64,000 nucleotides of DNA from NCBI GenBank assembly GCA_030537675.1, contig JAUNVL010000003.1, positions 22,938-86,937 of the forward strand. The letters are read 5' to 3'. Position numbers and translations under genes: made by a program. Under the pieces are notes generated by a model. The model saw only the letters and a program-made list of their open reading frames with translations. It had not been told where the DNA came from and ran no database searches. Numbering within the stretch: position 1 is the stretch's first letter; each line of letters opens with the position of its first letter. Below, one piece after another: positions 51,106-60,900 of this stretch. The stretch comes from Propionibacteriaceae bacterium. GTDB taxonomy: Bacteria > Actinomycetota > Actinomycetes > Propionibacteriales > Propionibacteriaceae.

Positions 51106-52572
51106 ATGAGCACCGTCGAGTCGCCAGCCCCGGGCGACGCCAGAGCAACGTTTTTTGGCCACCCCCGCATGCTGGCCAACCTGTTCAGCGTCGAGATGTG
51201 GGAGCGCTTCTCGTTCTACGGCATGCAGGGGATCCTGCTCTACTACATGTATTTCTCGATCGCAGATGGCGGCCTCGCCATCGATCGCGGGGTCGCTGCC
51301 GGACTGGTCGGTGCTTACGGCGGTGGTGTCTACCTCTCGACAATTCTGGGAGCGTGGCTGGCCGACCGACTGCTGGGTTCAGAACGGGTGTTGTTCTACT
51401 CCGCGATCATGATCATGCTCGGCCACATCTCCCTGGCCGTGCTGCCGGATGTCACCGGGCTGGCCATTGGCCTGATCCTGGTGGGCGTCGGTTCCGGTGG
51501 TCTGAAGGCCAACGCGACGTCGCTCGTCGGCACCCTCTACGAGGAGGGGGATGAGCGTCGCGACGCTGGCTTCTCGATTTTCTACATGGGCATCAACGTC
51601 GGGTCCCTGGTGGGACCGCTGATCACGGGCTGGCTGCAGCAGACATGGGGCTTCCACTTCGGATTCGGCGCCGCAGCCGTGGGGATGGCGGTGGGGCTGG
51701 TGCAGTACGTGCTGACCCGCAAGAATCTGCCCGCCGCTGCCCAGGAAGTGCCCAACCCGTTGCCGTCGGCACAGTACCTCCGGTGGGGTCTCGTCGGGGT
51801 TGCCGCACTCGCCGTGATCGTGGTGGCGTTGCTGACCGGCGTGGTCAACGTCGGCAACCTGGCAACCGTCATGGCCGGTCTGGCCATTCTCGCTGCCATT
51901 GCCTACTTCGTCCTCCTGCTCACGAGCGACCGTGTCGACGCCACCGAGCGCAGCAGGGTGCTCTCCTTCATACCTCTTTTCATCGCCTCGACCGCCTTCT
52001 GGGCGTTGTTCCAGCAGCAGTTCACGGTCGTGGCCATCTATTCGCAGGAGAGTCTGGACAGGACGTTCTTCGGCTGGACGATGCCGCCCACCTGGGTGCA
52101 GTCGATCAACCCGGTCTTCATCATCGTCTTCTCCGGCATCTTCGCCGCCGTGTGGACAAAGATGGGCTCACGCCAACCCAGTTCACCGCTGAAGTTCGCC
52201 GCGGGCCTCGTGGTCATGGGCATCGCGTTCCTGGCGTTCATCCCGTTCGCAGGCGGCGGACCCAACAGCACCCCGCTGCTGGGCCTGGTACTCATCCTGT
52301 TCCTGTTCACGCTGGCGGAGCTGTTCCTGTCCCCGATCGGCCTGTCGGTGGCAACCAAACTGGCACCGCAGGCGTTCCGCACTCAGATGGTTGCCCTGTT
52401 CTTCCTGTCCATCTCCATTGGCACCACCCTGGCCGGCATCCTCGCCGGCCACTACGACCGCGACAACGAAGTTCCGTATTTCTCGTTCCTCGGTGTCACC
52501 GCGATCGTGCTGGGCCTGATCCTGGGCGCCTTCGTTCCCCTGCTGAAGAAGTCCATGCGGGGCGTTCGCTGA
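51106..52572 (+). CDS. POT family proton-dependent oligopeptide transporter
   Basis: Major-facilitator peptide symporter, 488 residues, with about 14 helices. The POT signatures are clear: the ExxERFxYY-type motif EMWERFSFYGMQGILLYYM near 30, GGGVYLSTILGAWLADRLLG near 70, and GINVGSLVGPLITGWL near 160 (the FYxxINxG motif, seen as FYMGINVGS). It takes up di- and tripeptides driven by protons. The ATG at 51106 has no ribosome-binding site; a TTGACA box 35 bases upstream (51071) suggests a leaderless transcript. It converges with an aminopeptidase gene, so peptide uptake and cleavage genes are neighbours. Confidence 0.93.
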   Translation: MSTVESPAPGDARATFFGHPRMLANLFSVEMWERFSFYGMQGILLYYMYFSIADGGLAIDRGVAAGLVGAYGGGVYLSTILGAWLADRLLGSERVLFYSAIMIMLGHISLAVLPDVTGLAIGLILVGVGSGGLKANATSLVGTLYEEGDERRDAGFSIFYMGINVGSLVGPLITGWLQQTWGFHFGFGAAAVGMAVGLVQYVLTRKNLPAAAQEVPNPLPSAQYLRWGLVGVAALAVIVVALLTGVVNVGNLATVMAGLAILAAIAYFVLLLTSDRVDATERSRVLSFIPLFIASTAFWALFQQQFTVVAIYSQESLDRTFFGWTMPPTWVQSINPVFIIVFSGIFAAVWTKMGSRQPSSPLKFAAGLVVMGIAFLAFIPFAGGGPNSTPLLGLVLILFLFTLAELFLSPIGLSVATKLAPQAFRTQMVALFFLSISIGTTLAGILAGHYDRDNEVPYFSFLGVTAIVLGLILGAFVPLLKKSMRGVR

Positions 52573-52587
52573 CACGTCGGCGAACGC
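52562..52587. terminator. Hairpin between convergent POT and M24 peptidase genes
   Basis: GCGTTCGC (52562-52569) and GCGAACGC (52580-52587) form a perfect 8-base-pair stem with a ten-base loop; the left arm includes the last codons of the transporter gene. It may stop transcription from both sides. Confidence 0.6.
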
Positions 52588-52607
52588 ACCCTCCCGCGGG
52601 CGCCGAA

Positions 52608-53744
52608 CTACTCGGCCGGGACCACCACGAGGTCGTGAGTGCGCCGATTCAGCGCCTCCACACCGTCGTCAGTGCACACGACGATGTCCTCGATTCGGGC
52701 GCCGTGACGGCCGGGGTGGTAGATGCCGGGTTCGATGGAAAACGCCATGCCGGGCTCCAACACCTGATCATTGCCCTGGATGATGTAGGGATCTTCGTGC
52801 GTCTCCAAGCCGATCCCATGGCCGGTGCGGTGGATGAACAGCTCGCCATACCCACCCTGGGCGATGACGTCGCGGGCCGCTGCGTCCACCGAGGCGCAGG
52901 TCACTCCGGGGCGGACGTGGTCCACCGCCGCAGCCTGGGCCCGTTGCAGCACCTCGTATGACGTGAGGAAGTCCGCGGAGGGCTCGCCGACGACGTACAT
53001 CCGGGTGCAGTCCGAGCAGTAGCCGGCCGGTGTGGTGCCACCGATGTCCACCACCACGGGATCACCCGGAAGGATCACGCGGTCGGACAGCTCGTGGTGC
53101 GGGCTGGCGCCGTTGGGACCCGATCCGACGATCACGAAGTCGACGGTGGCGTGGCCCTCGGCGCGGATGGCCTCGGCGATGTCAGCGCCCACCTCCCGTT
53201 CTGTGCGGCCAGCTTTCAGCCAGTTGGGCACGTTGGCGTGGACCCGGTCGATGGCAGCCCCTGCCTCGCGCAGAGCCGTGATCTCGGCGGGAGACTTGCG
53301 CATCCGCAAGGGCGAGATCACGTCACCGGCCAACCGCTGCCGGACGCCGGGCAGGGCGTCGCGCAGCCGCAGCACCTTCTCGGCCCACATCTGGTTGTCG
53401 AGCGCCACAGTGCCGGCGCCGGACACGAGCCCGGCCACCAGTGCGTACGGATCATCCGTCTCGTCCCAGCCCACGATCTCCAGGCCAGAGGCTCCAGCAG
53501 GAGACGCCTCGGCGGCGGGACGTTCCAGGTTCGGGACCACCAGTACGGGGTCGGCGCCAGCGCGCACCACCAGGCAGGTTAGTCGCTCCAACGGCAGGGC
53601 CTGGTAACCGGTCAAGTAGCGCAGATCCGAACCCGGCGACAGCAGCAGCGCGTCGATCCCAGACTCACCTGCACTGGCTTGGGCGCGTCGAATCCGCTCC
53701 TGAAACTCGTGGTCAGCACTGGGTACCTCGTCATGGTCGGTCAT
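52608..53744 (-). CDS. M24 family metallopeptidase (Xaa-Pro aminopeptidase/dipeptidase)
   Basis: Pita-bread metallopeptidase of 378 residues. The creatinase-like N-terminal domain (about 1-150) precedes the catalytic domain in which all metal ligands are present: first Asp in VVDIGGTTPAGYCSDCTRMY near 232, second Asp in the same segment, His in HRTGHGIGLETHEDPY near 307, Glu in FSIEPGIYHPGRHGARIED near 338 and the final Glu in the same stretch. It would remove the residue before a proline from short peptides. No signal peptide, so cytoplasmic; it converges with a POT peptide importer, which makes a role in peptide use plausible. Confidence 0.92.
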   Translation of the reverse strand: MTDHDEVPSADHEFQERIRRAQASAGESGIDALLLSPGSDLRYLTGYQALPLERLTCLVVRAGADPVLVVPNLERPAAEASPAGASGLEIVGWDETDDPYALVAGLVSGAGTVALDNQMWAEKVLRLRDALPGVRQRLAGDVISPLRMRKSPAEITALREAGAAIDRVHANVPNWLKAGRTEREVGADIAEAIRAEGHATVDFVIVGSGPNGASPHHELSDRVILPGDPVVVDIGGTTPAGYCSDCTRMYVVGEPSADFLTSYEVLQRAQAAAVDHVRPGVTCASVDAAARDVIAQGGYGELFIHRTGHGIGLETHEDPYIIQGNDQVLEPGMAFSIEPGIYHPGRHGARIEDIVVCTDDGVEALNRRTHDLVVVPAE

Positions 53745-53856
53745 CTCGGCAGCCTACGCAGACCCGTTGTCACCAGCAAGGGGTGCGCGCGGTGAGCGGG
53801 CGTCGCACCCGGGTCGAGGGAAGGTGGGCCCATTGTTTCCGAAACACTGCCAACTC

Positions 53857-53890
53857 ATAGCGATAGTCGTTATGTTATCGACTATCGCTA
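53857..53890. promoter_or_regulatory. Perfect 11-base inverted repeat before the DUF2975/HTH pair
   Basis: TAGCGATAGTC (53858-53868) and GACTATCGCTA (53880-53890) are exact complements around an 11-base AT-rich centre. It lies 30 bases before the DUF2975 ATG and four bases before an alternative GTG start, the position expected for an operator bound by the HTH protein of the same operon. A smaller palindrome GTTTC-C-GAAAC lies just upstream (53834-53844). The words ATAGCGATA and TTATCGACT inside it recur around parAB. Confidence 0.7.
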
Positions 53891-53920
53891 ACTGTGGCTT
53901 TCGAGTGGTCTGGGGAACAG

Positions 53921-54703
53921 ATGTTGGTATTTCCAGGATGGATCCTCATCGCGGTCATCCTCATCGGGGTGTTCGTAGCGGTCGTGGTGCTCCGACGGCG
54001 TGCCTACGGCACTCCTGAAGCTCGCGCGTCGCTGGTTCTCGTCGTTGGTCGCTTCGTCGCGCTTCTCTACGCCGGACTCGTGACGGTTGGCACCCTCGTG
54101 GGAGTCATCCGAATGCTGGTCAGTGACGCCGTGAGGGTCTCCCTCCCCGTACAGCAGTTCTGGCCCGAGACGCACCCCTGGATCACCCTGAGCCCCGCGC
54201 CACCAGCGTCTGTGGTCGGTGGAGGATTCACCCGGGCGGACGTCATGATCGAAGGTTTGGGACTGGGAGCGCGTGTCGTCCTCGCCGCTGGAAGCGTCGT
54301 CCAGAGCACAGCAATGGTGGTGGTTGCCTGCGTGATTGCGCTGCTGTGCCATCGCCTTCTGAGCGGCATCCCTTTCCGCCCGGTTCTTGCACGCTCCACC
54401 GCTGTGGCCGCGGCGGCCCTCGCCATCGGGGGAGTGGTGTGGGCGATCCTGCTCGATATCGGAGGAAGCATGGCATCCAACCAGGTTCTGGGTGTCAGTG
54501 GTTGGGCTTCTTATCTGCCCGGTACAGAACTGCCCGACTATGTCGCCACGCACTACGCACACTCCATGACGGGCCTTCCTGGACCAGCTCTGGCGGTGGA
54601 CGTGGAGCTCTGGCCCCTCCTGCTGGCGCTCGCCCTGGCCGCCATCTCCGTTGCTTTCCGGTACAGCGAACGGCTCCAAGAGGATTCCGAAGGGCTCGTG
54701 TGA
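53921..54703 (+). CDS. DUF2975 family membrane protein
   Basis: Membrane protein of unknown function, 260 residues, with four hydrophobic segments near 5-25, 42-67, 120-145 and 155-185 and a fifth near 225-245. It is the standard partner of a small Cro/CI-type HTH protein, which follows here with a one-base overlap (TGATG). The ATG at 53921 is preceded by GGGGAAC; a GTG at 53894 in the same frame is possible and would lie almost on the inverted repeat. DUF2975/YozG pairs occur widely in actinobacteria and Bacillus; their role is not established. Confidence 0.75.
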   Translation: MLVFPGWILIAVILIGVFVAVVVLRRRAYGTPEARASLVLVVGRFVALLYAGLVTVGTLVGVIRMLVSDAVRVSLPVQQFWPETHPWITLSPAPPASVVGGGFTRADVMIEGLGLGARVVLAAGSVVQSTAMVVVACVIALLCHRLLSGIPFRPVLARSTAVAAAALAIGGVVWAILLDIGGSMASNQVLGVSGWASYLPGTELPDYVATHYAHSMTGLPGPALAVDVELWPLLLALALAAISVAFRYSERLQEDSEGLV

Positions 54704-54933
54704 TGGTGGAGGAGGTCGACGCCACGGGCATTCACTGCCGATTGACTGAGTTACTGGAGGAGCGTGACATGACCCTGACCCGATTGGCCGAACTGGTGGA
54801 CCTGAGCATTGTGAACCTCTCAGTCCTCAAGAACGATCGAGCCCGGGCCATTCGGTTCTCCACCTTGCGAGCGATCTGTGAAGCGCTGGAGTGTGAGGTG
54901 GGCGACTTGCTCGTTCTCGCGCCCGGTGAATAG
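54703..54933 (+). CDS. YozG-type Cro/CI family HTH regulator
   Basis: Minimal DNA-binding protein of 76 residues: HTH_26 fold with RLTELLEERDMTLTRLAELV, DLSIVNLSVLKNDRARAIRF (recognition helix) and STLRAICEALECEVGDLLVL. The family is always small and paired with DUF2975. The ATG overlaps the upstream stop, so the two are translated together, and the inverted repeat at 53858-53890 is the probable binding site. The short length leaves no room for a ligand domain, so sensing probably involves the membrane partner or protein level. Confidence 0.88.
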   Translation: MVEEVDATGIHCRLTELLEERDMTLTRLAELVDLSIVNLSVLKNDRARAIRFSTLRAICEALECEVGDLLVLAPGE

Positions 54934-55048
54934 AACTTCGGCAGGCCATGGACATCAGGGCCGGTCATCGAAGTCCCTGAGCAAGCATGCCCTGCAGGAT
55001 GGACGACGGGTCGCGGCATGTGAGGGCAGGGCTGATCGTGGACGACAA

Positions 55049-57079
55049 CTACTGGGCGAGGGCTGCCTCGAAGGCTGGTGCCAGTGCGTGGCTCTGGGCG
55101 ACGGTGATGTGGACGCCGTCGCGGTAACGGACGAGACCGTCCGCTGACACCGCTGAGCAGACGCCCTCGGGACAGATCTCCTCGGTGAGGTCCAGCAGGC
55201 CGGAGCCAGTGTCAGCTGCCACCTCGGCCACCACGTCGGCGATTGCGCCCTGTCGGGCAGCGACGTCGGCAAGAGGCATGGTCTTCTGGCATCCGTTCGT
55301 CAGCAGCTTCAGCGTCGTGCATGCCTGCCAGCTCAGTGGCAACGGCTTTCCCCAGTGCGGGACCGTCTGCACCAGCAGCACCTCGTGCCCTGCCTCCTGC
55401 AGCGGCCGGATGGTTTCGGACAACCGGGAGTACAGCGTCGTCTCGGAGGGCTCGCCTGTGACGTCGATGGACTGGGAGCGGTCGCCAGCGAACGTCTGCC
55501 GGAAATCGCCGTACGCGTTGGCGATCACGACGACACCCTTCTCAGCCCCCAGGAGATAGTCCTGCGCCTGACCCGGGTAGCTGTTGCAACGTTCGCGCCA
55601 GTCGCGGTCAAGGAGGGTGGATTCACCAACGATGTAGGAGCAACCCGCCTCGATCCGGGCGACCAGCGGCTGAGCCAGAGCCATTGAGGCGTCGATCATG
55701 GCCCCGCTGAAGTGGTCTGCGTTGGAGTCGCCAACCACATAGATCGGGGGGCCAGCAGCATCACCATTCCAGGTGCAGGTCTCAGCTTCCCAGCTGCTGT
55801 TGACCGTGCATCGTGCCTCGTTCATCTCGTGTGGAGTCCGGATCATTGCCTTGTAGTCCTTGACGGACCCGCTCCACAGATCATGGTTTGTGGCGTAGCC
55901 CAGGGCAGCGGCCACCACGAGTGGGGGCACCACGGCCACAGCGACGAGACGGGCAAAAGATGCCGCTCCGGACGTTCCCTTCGCGCGGACGGGTTGTTCC
56001 ACCCATCGGTAGGAGGCGTAGGCAGGAACCAGGGATGCGGCTGCGGCCATGACGAGGATGGGTGTCGACGCGGACCAGTGCAGCCTTGCGAAGACGATGA
56101 GTGGCCAGTGCCACAGGTAGATGGAGTAGGAGCGGTCGCCGATCCACACCATCGGACGGGACGCCAACACCTTGGTGACGACGGTCTCGGCAGACCCGGC
56201 GGCGATCAGGAAGACGGTTCCAGCGACGGGCAGCAGCGTCCATGGCCCAGGAAAGGGCGTAGTGCCGTTGATCATCACGAGGGACGCACCCAGAAGCACG
56301 GCTCCGACGGTGCCCACCGGCAGCGCCATACGTGCAGAGGTGATTCGCAGCCTCGCACCAGCGAGGCCGAGCAGTGCGCCCGCAGCGAATTCCCACACGC
56401 GTGTCAGGGGTCCGTAAAAACCGATCAGGTAGCCGGAGACGCCCGGAACGCGGAACCCGGCAGCGTCGACGATCGCGATGGCCAAGGACACCCCACCCAT
56501 CACGGCCACGATCGTCACCGCACCCCCGGGGAGTCGCCGTCGGCGGGCGGCCAGGACCCAGCCCAACAGCAGCAGGAAGGGGAACACGAGATAGAACTGC
56601 TCCTCCACCGACAACGACCACAGGTTGAGCAGTGGGTTGTTGTCAGCGGCAGCGTCGAAGTAGTCGCCCGTCGTCTTGTCGATCACGAAGTTTGCACTGA
56701 GCAGGAGTGCGCCGATTCCAGTCTTTGACGCCGTCAGTTGCCCACCGAACGGTGAGAGGAACAAGAAGGAAGCGAGCATGACCACACCCACCGTCAGCGC
56801 CAGGGCGGGCGCCAACCGGGTGAACCTTCGAACGTAGAAGCGGCCCAGCCGGATTCGTCCCTCACGAGACCATTCCCGCATCAGCATCCCGGTGATGACG
56901 ACCCCGGAGATGACGAAGAAGACGTCGACGCCGACGAAACCGCCGGGCGCTGGTAATCCAGCGTGGAAAAAAACGACCATCAGGACGGCTACGGCGCGCA
57001 GACCCTGGACATCCGGTCGGTGGTGACGTCCGGCAGGCACTGTGGACGGAGCAGTAGCCACTGTGGGCGCGACGGACAT
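55049..57079 (-). CDS. Acyltransferase 3 (OafA-type) with C-terminal SGNH domain
   Basis: Surface-polysaccharide O-acyltransferase, 676 residues. Ten or so helices (about 20-390) form the AT3 domain: RPDVQGLRAVAVLMVVFFHAG with the catalytic His near 39, FVGVDVFFVISGVVITGMLM, NLWSLSVEEQFYLVFPFLLL near 155 and IGDRSYSIYLWHWPLIVFAR near 320. The extracytoplasmic SGNH domain (about 430-676) has VVGDSNADHFSGAM near 455 and the D-x-x-H in YRDGVHITVAQSHAL near 650. The ATG at 57079 follows GGGAGGAGG. It probably transfers acetyl groups to an exported glycan. Confidence 0.92.
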   Translation of the reverse strand: MSVAPTVATAPSTVPAGRHHRPDVQGLRAVAVLMVVFFHAGLPAPGGFVGVDVFFVISGVVITGMLMREWSREGRIRLGRFYVRRFTRLAPALALTVGVVMLASFLFLSPFGGQLTASKTGIGALLLSANFVIDKTTGDYFDAAADNNPLLNLWSLSVEEQFYLVFPFLLLLGWVLAARRRRLPGGAVTIVAVMGGVSLAIAIVDAAGFRVPGVSGYLIGFYGPLTRVWEFAAGALLGLAGARLRITSARMALPVGTVGAVLLGASLVMINGTTPFPGPWTLLPVAGTVFLIAAGSAETVVTKVLASRPMVWIGDRSYSIYLWHWPLIVFARLHWSASTPILVMAAAASLVPAYASYRWVEQPVRAKGTSGAASFARLVAVAVVPPLVVAAALGYATNHDLWSGSVKDYKAMIRTPHEMNEARCTVNSSWEAETCTWNGDAAGPPIYVVGDSNADHFSGAMIDASMALAQPLVARIEAGCSYIVGESTLLDRDWRERCNSYPGQAQDYLLGAEKGVVVIANAYGDFRQTFAGDRSQSIDVTGEPSETTLYSRLSETIRPLQEAGHEVLLVQTVPHWGKPLPLSWQACTTLKLLTNGCQKTMPLADVAARQGAIADVVAEVAADTGSGLLDLTEEICPEGVCSAVSADGLVRYRDGVHITVAQSHALAPAFEAALAQ

Positions 57080-57254
57080 GGCCTCCTCCCTCCGTGAATG
57101 GTGGTTACTTTCGGGGATTGTGCCCTTGCGCATGCAGGACCAGAAGCACGGTAGCGGACGTGACGGTCGGAACGGCAAAGCCCAGAGTCGGCCAATGAAG
57201 CGCTCGGGAAAAACGTCGCTGTGTTGATCAAGGCGGTGTGAGTAGGGTCGAGGG

Positions 57255-57866
57255 GTGTTGCTCTCCGCCGCAGCCGGCTTCGGCTTCGGGCTGTCCCTCA
57301 TCATCGCGATCGGTGCGCAGAACGCGTATGTACTCCGGCAGGGGCTGCGAAGAGAGCACGTGCTGGCTGTCGTCTTCGTGTGTGCGGTCTCAGACGCGAT
57401 TCTGATCCTCGTGGGCGTGGCTGGTTTCGGGGCGGTGATCGGAACCATGCCGTGGCTGCTGGTCACCGTGCGGATCCTCGGCGCCGCCTTTCTGATCGGA
57501 TATGCAGTGCTGGCCGCTCGGAGGGCGATTTGGCCCCGCCCGCTCGACACCTCGACCGTCGGCGATGCGACGGGGCTTGCCCGGGTGGTCACGACCGCGG
57601 TGGCGCTGACGTGGCTCAACCCCCACGTCTATCTCGACACAGTGGTGCTCCTAGGCTCCATCGCCGCGACGCATGGCGATGAACGCTGGTTCTTCGGCGT
57701 GGGTGCCACTCTCGGCAGCATCCTGTGGTTCACGGCTCTGGGTTTTGGTGCGAGGCTCCTGCGTCCCGTCTTCAGTCGACCCGTGTCCTGGCGGGTCCTG
57801 GACATCGGGATCGCCGTGGTCATGACGATGATCGCGGTGAGTTTGCTGACGGGAATCAGCAGGTGA
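57255..57866 (+). CDS. LysE/ArgO family amino-acid exporter
   Basis: Exporter of 203 residues with six hydrophobic segments. AIGAQNAYVLRQGLRREHVL near 20-38 is the family signature, followed by DAILILVGVAGFG and NPHVYLDTVVLLGS near 122 and the C-terminal WRVLDIGIAVVMTMIA. LysE and ArgO export lysine and arginine and are usually governed by a LysR-type gene (lysG/argP); none is adjacent here. Start is GTG at 57255. A strong hairpin separates it from the convergent sialidase gene. Confidence 0.9.
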   Translation: MLLSAAAGFGFGLSLIIAIGAQNAYVLRQGLRREHVLAVVFVCAVSDAILILVGVAGFGAVIGTMPWLLVTVRILGAAFLIGYAVLAARRAIWPRPLDTSTVGDATGLARVVTTAVALTWLNPHVYLDTVVLLGSIAATHGDERWFFGVGATLGSILWFTALGFGARLLRPVFSRPVSWRVLDIGIAVVMTMIAVSLLTGISR

Positions 57867-57925
57867 GCCAGCAACCGCTGTGGCCCCAAGATGCTCCGCT
57901 CGTCGTCGGCTGCAACATGCACGAT

Positions 57926-57959
57926 GGCGGGGGAGGATTGTCACCTTCCTGCCCCCGCC
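57926..57959. terminator. Hairpin between convergent lysE-like and sialidase genes
   Basis: GGCGGGGG (57926-57933) pairs perfectly with CCCCCGCC (57952-57959), and AGGA/TCCT extends the stem inward past a one-base bulge. It stands 60 bases after one gene and 15 bases after the other, so it can serve both. Confidence 0.8.
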
Positions 57960-57973
57960 TCGGGCGACGTCGC

Positions 57974-60900
57974 TCAGCTGAACAGCACCAGGTTGTTGAA
58001 CACCCACTTCTGCGCGGTGCGGTAGCTGTAGCCACCGCCGGGTTTCGCTGTGGCCTCCACCACGTGGGTGTAGATCCAGGTTCGGCACCCGTTGCCGCCG
58101 GTGCGGTCCGTGTCGCATTCGGTCATCCAGTCGCGGCCGGCGTTGTCGGTCCAACTTCCGGTGTTGCCCAGCGGGTTGTTCTTCCAGAGGCTGCGCGCGG
58201 AAGGGAGGTAGGTCAGGTTGTTGAAGTGCCAACCTGTGGTGGACACGAACGTTCCACCCTTGGCCTCCACCTGCGTGGACCAGATCTGCGTCCTGCACCT
58301 GGTGGTCTGTGAGTACGGCTCACACGTGGTCCACCAGTGCCTGCCATTGACGAAATGGAAACCGGGCGTGGTGTAGACGTTCACTGGTCCGCCGGTGCTC
58401 GGGGACGGGGATGGCGTAACCGTGGCCGTGCTCGAGACCGTGGCCGTGGCCGTGGTGGATGAGGTCGCTGTGGCGGTGGCCGTGGTGGTCGTCGTGCTGG
58501 TGACCGTCGCGGTGGCCGTCGTCGAGGATGTCGCAGTGGCGGTGGTGCTGGCCGTCTCGGTCACCGCCGGCGTCGCGGTCGCAGTGACCGTGGCGCTCGA
58601 CGTCACCGTCGCAGTGCTGCTGGGGGTCGGTGTTCCGCTGCCCGGCTCGGAGCACTGCACCCAGATACCGGCCCAATCGGCGTGGTCCTGCCCATTTGCA
58701 CCGTTCGGATCGACGTCGAGGACGAGCGTTTCCACATCCGTGACGTCCACCTCGGCGGTGTTGCGACCAGTGGTGGCGATGACTCCCGAGGCCCACAGTT
58801 CGTCACCGTCGCCCCGCACGTACATTTTCAGCGAGCCGGGCTGCGCTTTCATGTAGTCGTCGATGCCGTAGTCGAACCGCAGCGTGCTGCAGGTCCCACC
58901 GAGGTCGTACTCGATGACGGATCTGGCGTGTACTCCCAGACCCTTCGTGTACGTGACCCCGCCCAGCGACATCACGGGACCGTCGCCCGCCTCTTCCTCC
59001 CCGTTGGCCGTGTCGCGTTCCACGGGACCCCACCCGTTGGTGGCTGAAACCCAGTCCGCGTCGGAGAGGTAGTACCCGCCGGAGACCACGTCGAAGTGTC
59101 TGGAGGTGATCTCGCGGTCCCCGATGCTGAGCACAGCGTTGAAGGAGTCCTTACCGACTCTCCCGCCGGGCGTGAGTTCCAGCGTCAAGACAGCTGAGGC
59201 GCCAGCGGCCACGGTCACCGTGGTGGGGCCACCGCGAAAGACGGTGTTGCCCTCGGCGGCCAGGGTGACGGTGTGCGCCTCATCGGTGGTGTTGCGGACC
59301 GGGACACGCAGCGTGGTGGATCCAGTGTTCGAGTCGATCACCGACGTCTTGCTGATGGTGACGTCGCCGGTGGCGATGACTGGCGGCGGTCCCTCGACGA
59401 GCGCGTTGATGACGGCGGAGCGGTGGTCCAGGAGGTTGGCGAAGTTGACGGCGGTGGGGTCGCCTGCTGCGTTCACCCCGTCGAGTGCTGCCCTCAATGC
59501 TGCGTCGTTGGCACCCAGTTCCGACTGGGCAAGGTTCAGGAGTTCGGCATCGTCTTGTCCGTCGCGGAACAACTCCCAGCGGATCGACGAAACCGGGCCG
59601 TCCGCCCCCGGGTACACGATGTACTCGTCCCCCTGGTCGTAGCGGAACGACGGATCGTTGTAGATATCGAGGGGCCACGAGTTGTACGTCCAGCGCAGGA
59701 AGCCGTCCAAATCACGCTGCGCGACCACCCAGCCGAGTGTGCGGGCGTTGAACGGCGGGGTCTTGGTCACGGTGTTGGGCTTGGTCGGCTCGTTCCACGT
59801 GTAGAACAACGTCGGTTTGTCGTCGGCGCGGCGCTGGTCGATGAGCGACTGTGGCACCGAGCCAAGGAAGCTGTAGTTGAACGATATGTACTCCGCAATG
59901 TCTGCTTCGGCGAGTGAATTGGCAGCCAGCGCGATCTTCTCGGCCCACGCCGGACTCACGGCACGGATGACGTCGAAGGCGGCGTTCATGCGCGCCAGTG
60001 GCTGCTCGTCGAACGCGAGCCTGGTGTCGTCGAACCAGCCCTTGTCGAGGAGGTGAGCCTGGAAGGCTGTCAGGAAGGCCGTCCAGGCTTCCTTGTATCG
60101 GGCGGAGCCCACGGTGACGATTTCCACCGCGGGGTCCCCGGTGCGGGTGTCGGTGTAGTTGATGCGGTCATGGTTCTGGAACTGCAGCATGGTGAACGCG
60201 TGGATGTCCGGTCCGATGCCGGCGGCCCGCGAGTCGGTCACGATGCGGTCGAAGGCGGTGAAGTCGAAGGCGAATTCCGCACCGTCCCACTTCCACTCGA
60301 TGGTGGATTTGTAGTGGCTGGCGGTTTGCGGACGGATTGTGCCGTTGGCGTTCACCAGCCAGGGGTCCTCGGTGACGGCAACGTTGATGACCCGCTGGCC
60401 TGCACTGGCGAGGTCGGCCCAGTACGGCTCGAGTGCCGTGAAGTGTGCCTCGCTCCAGACAGGGAGATCCAGGTAGTCGGCGACAGTGTCCGGCTGGGAC
60501 CACAGGTCCAGGACGAACGGCCGATCAGCCATGTCGCGGTAGGCGACGTCCGGAACATCGACGGTCAGCGGCCACGTGCCGACGGTGCCGTCGGCGTGGC
60601 TGATCGTGATGGCGGCCGTGTAGGTGCCGGGGGCCGTGCCGTCGGGAATCCGGACGGTGAACCAGACGGGCTGGTTCTGGCCAGCCTCGACGTCGATGCT
60701 CGCGACGTCCACCAACGGGTCTGCCACGAGGCCCCCGTTGTCCTTGTCGGGGATGAAGCTCGGGTAGCGCACCTGGACAGCGTCGGAGGGCAGCGTCACC
60801 GAGGCGTCGTTGGTCAACGGGGTGACCTCGGCCTGGAGTCCGGTGAGGGCGTCGGCCGTGGTGACGGCGAGTTGTGCGGAGGCACGTCCGTTGACGGGAA

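Noticed and set aside
58386-58640. Tandem GTGGCGGTGGCC repeats as a CRISPR or mobile-element signal
   Set aside because: The repeats stay in frame within the sialidase gene and encode a Thr/Ala/Ser/Val linker.
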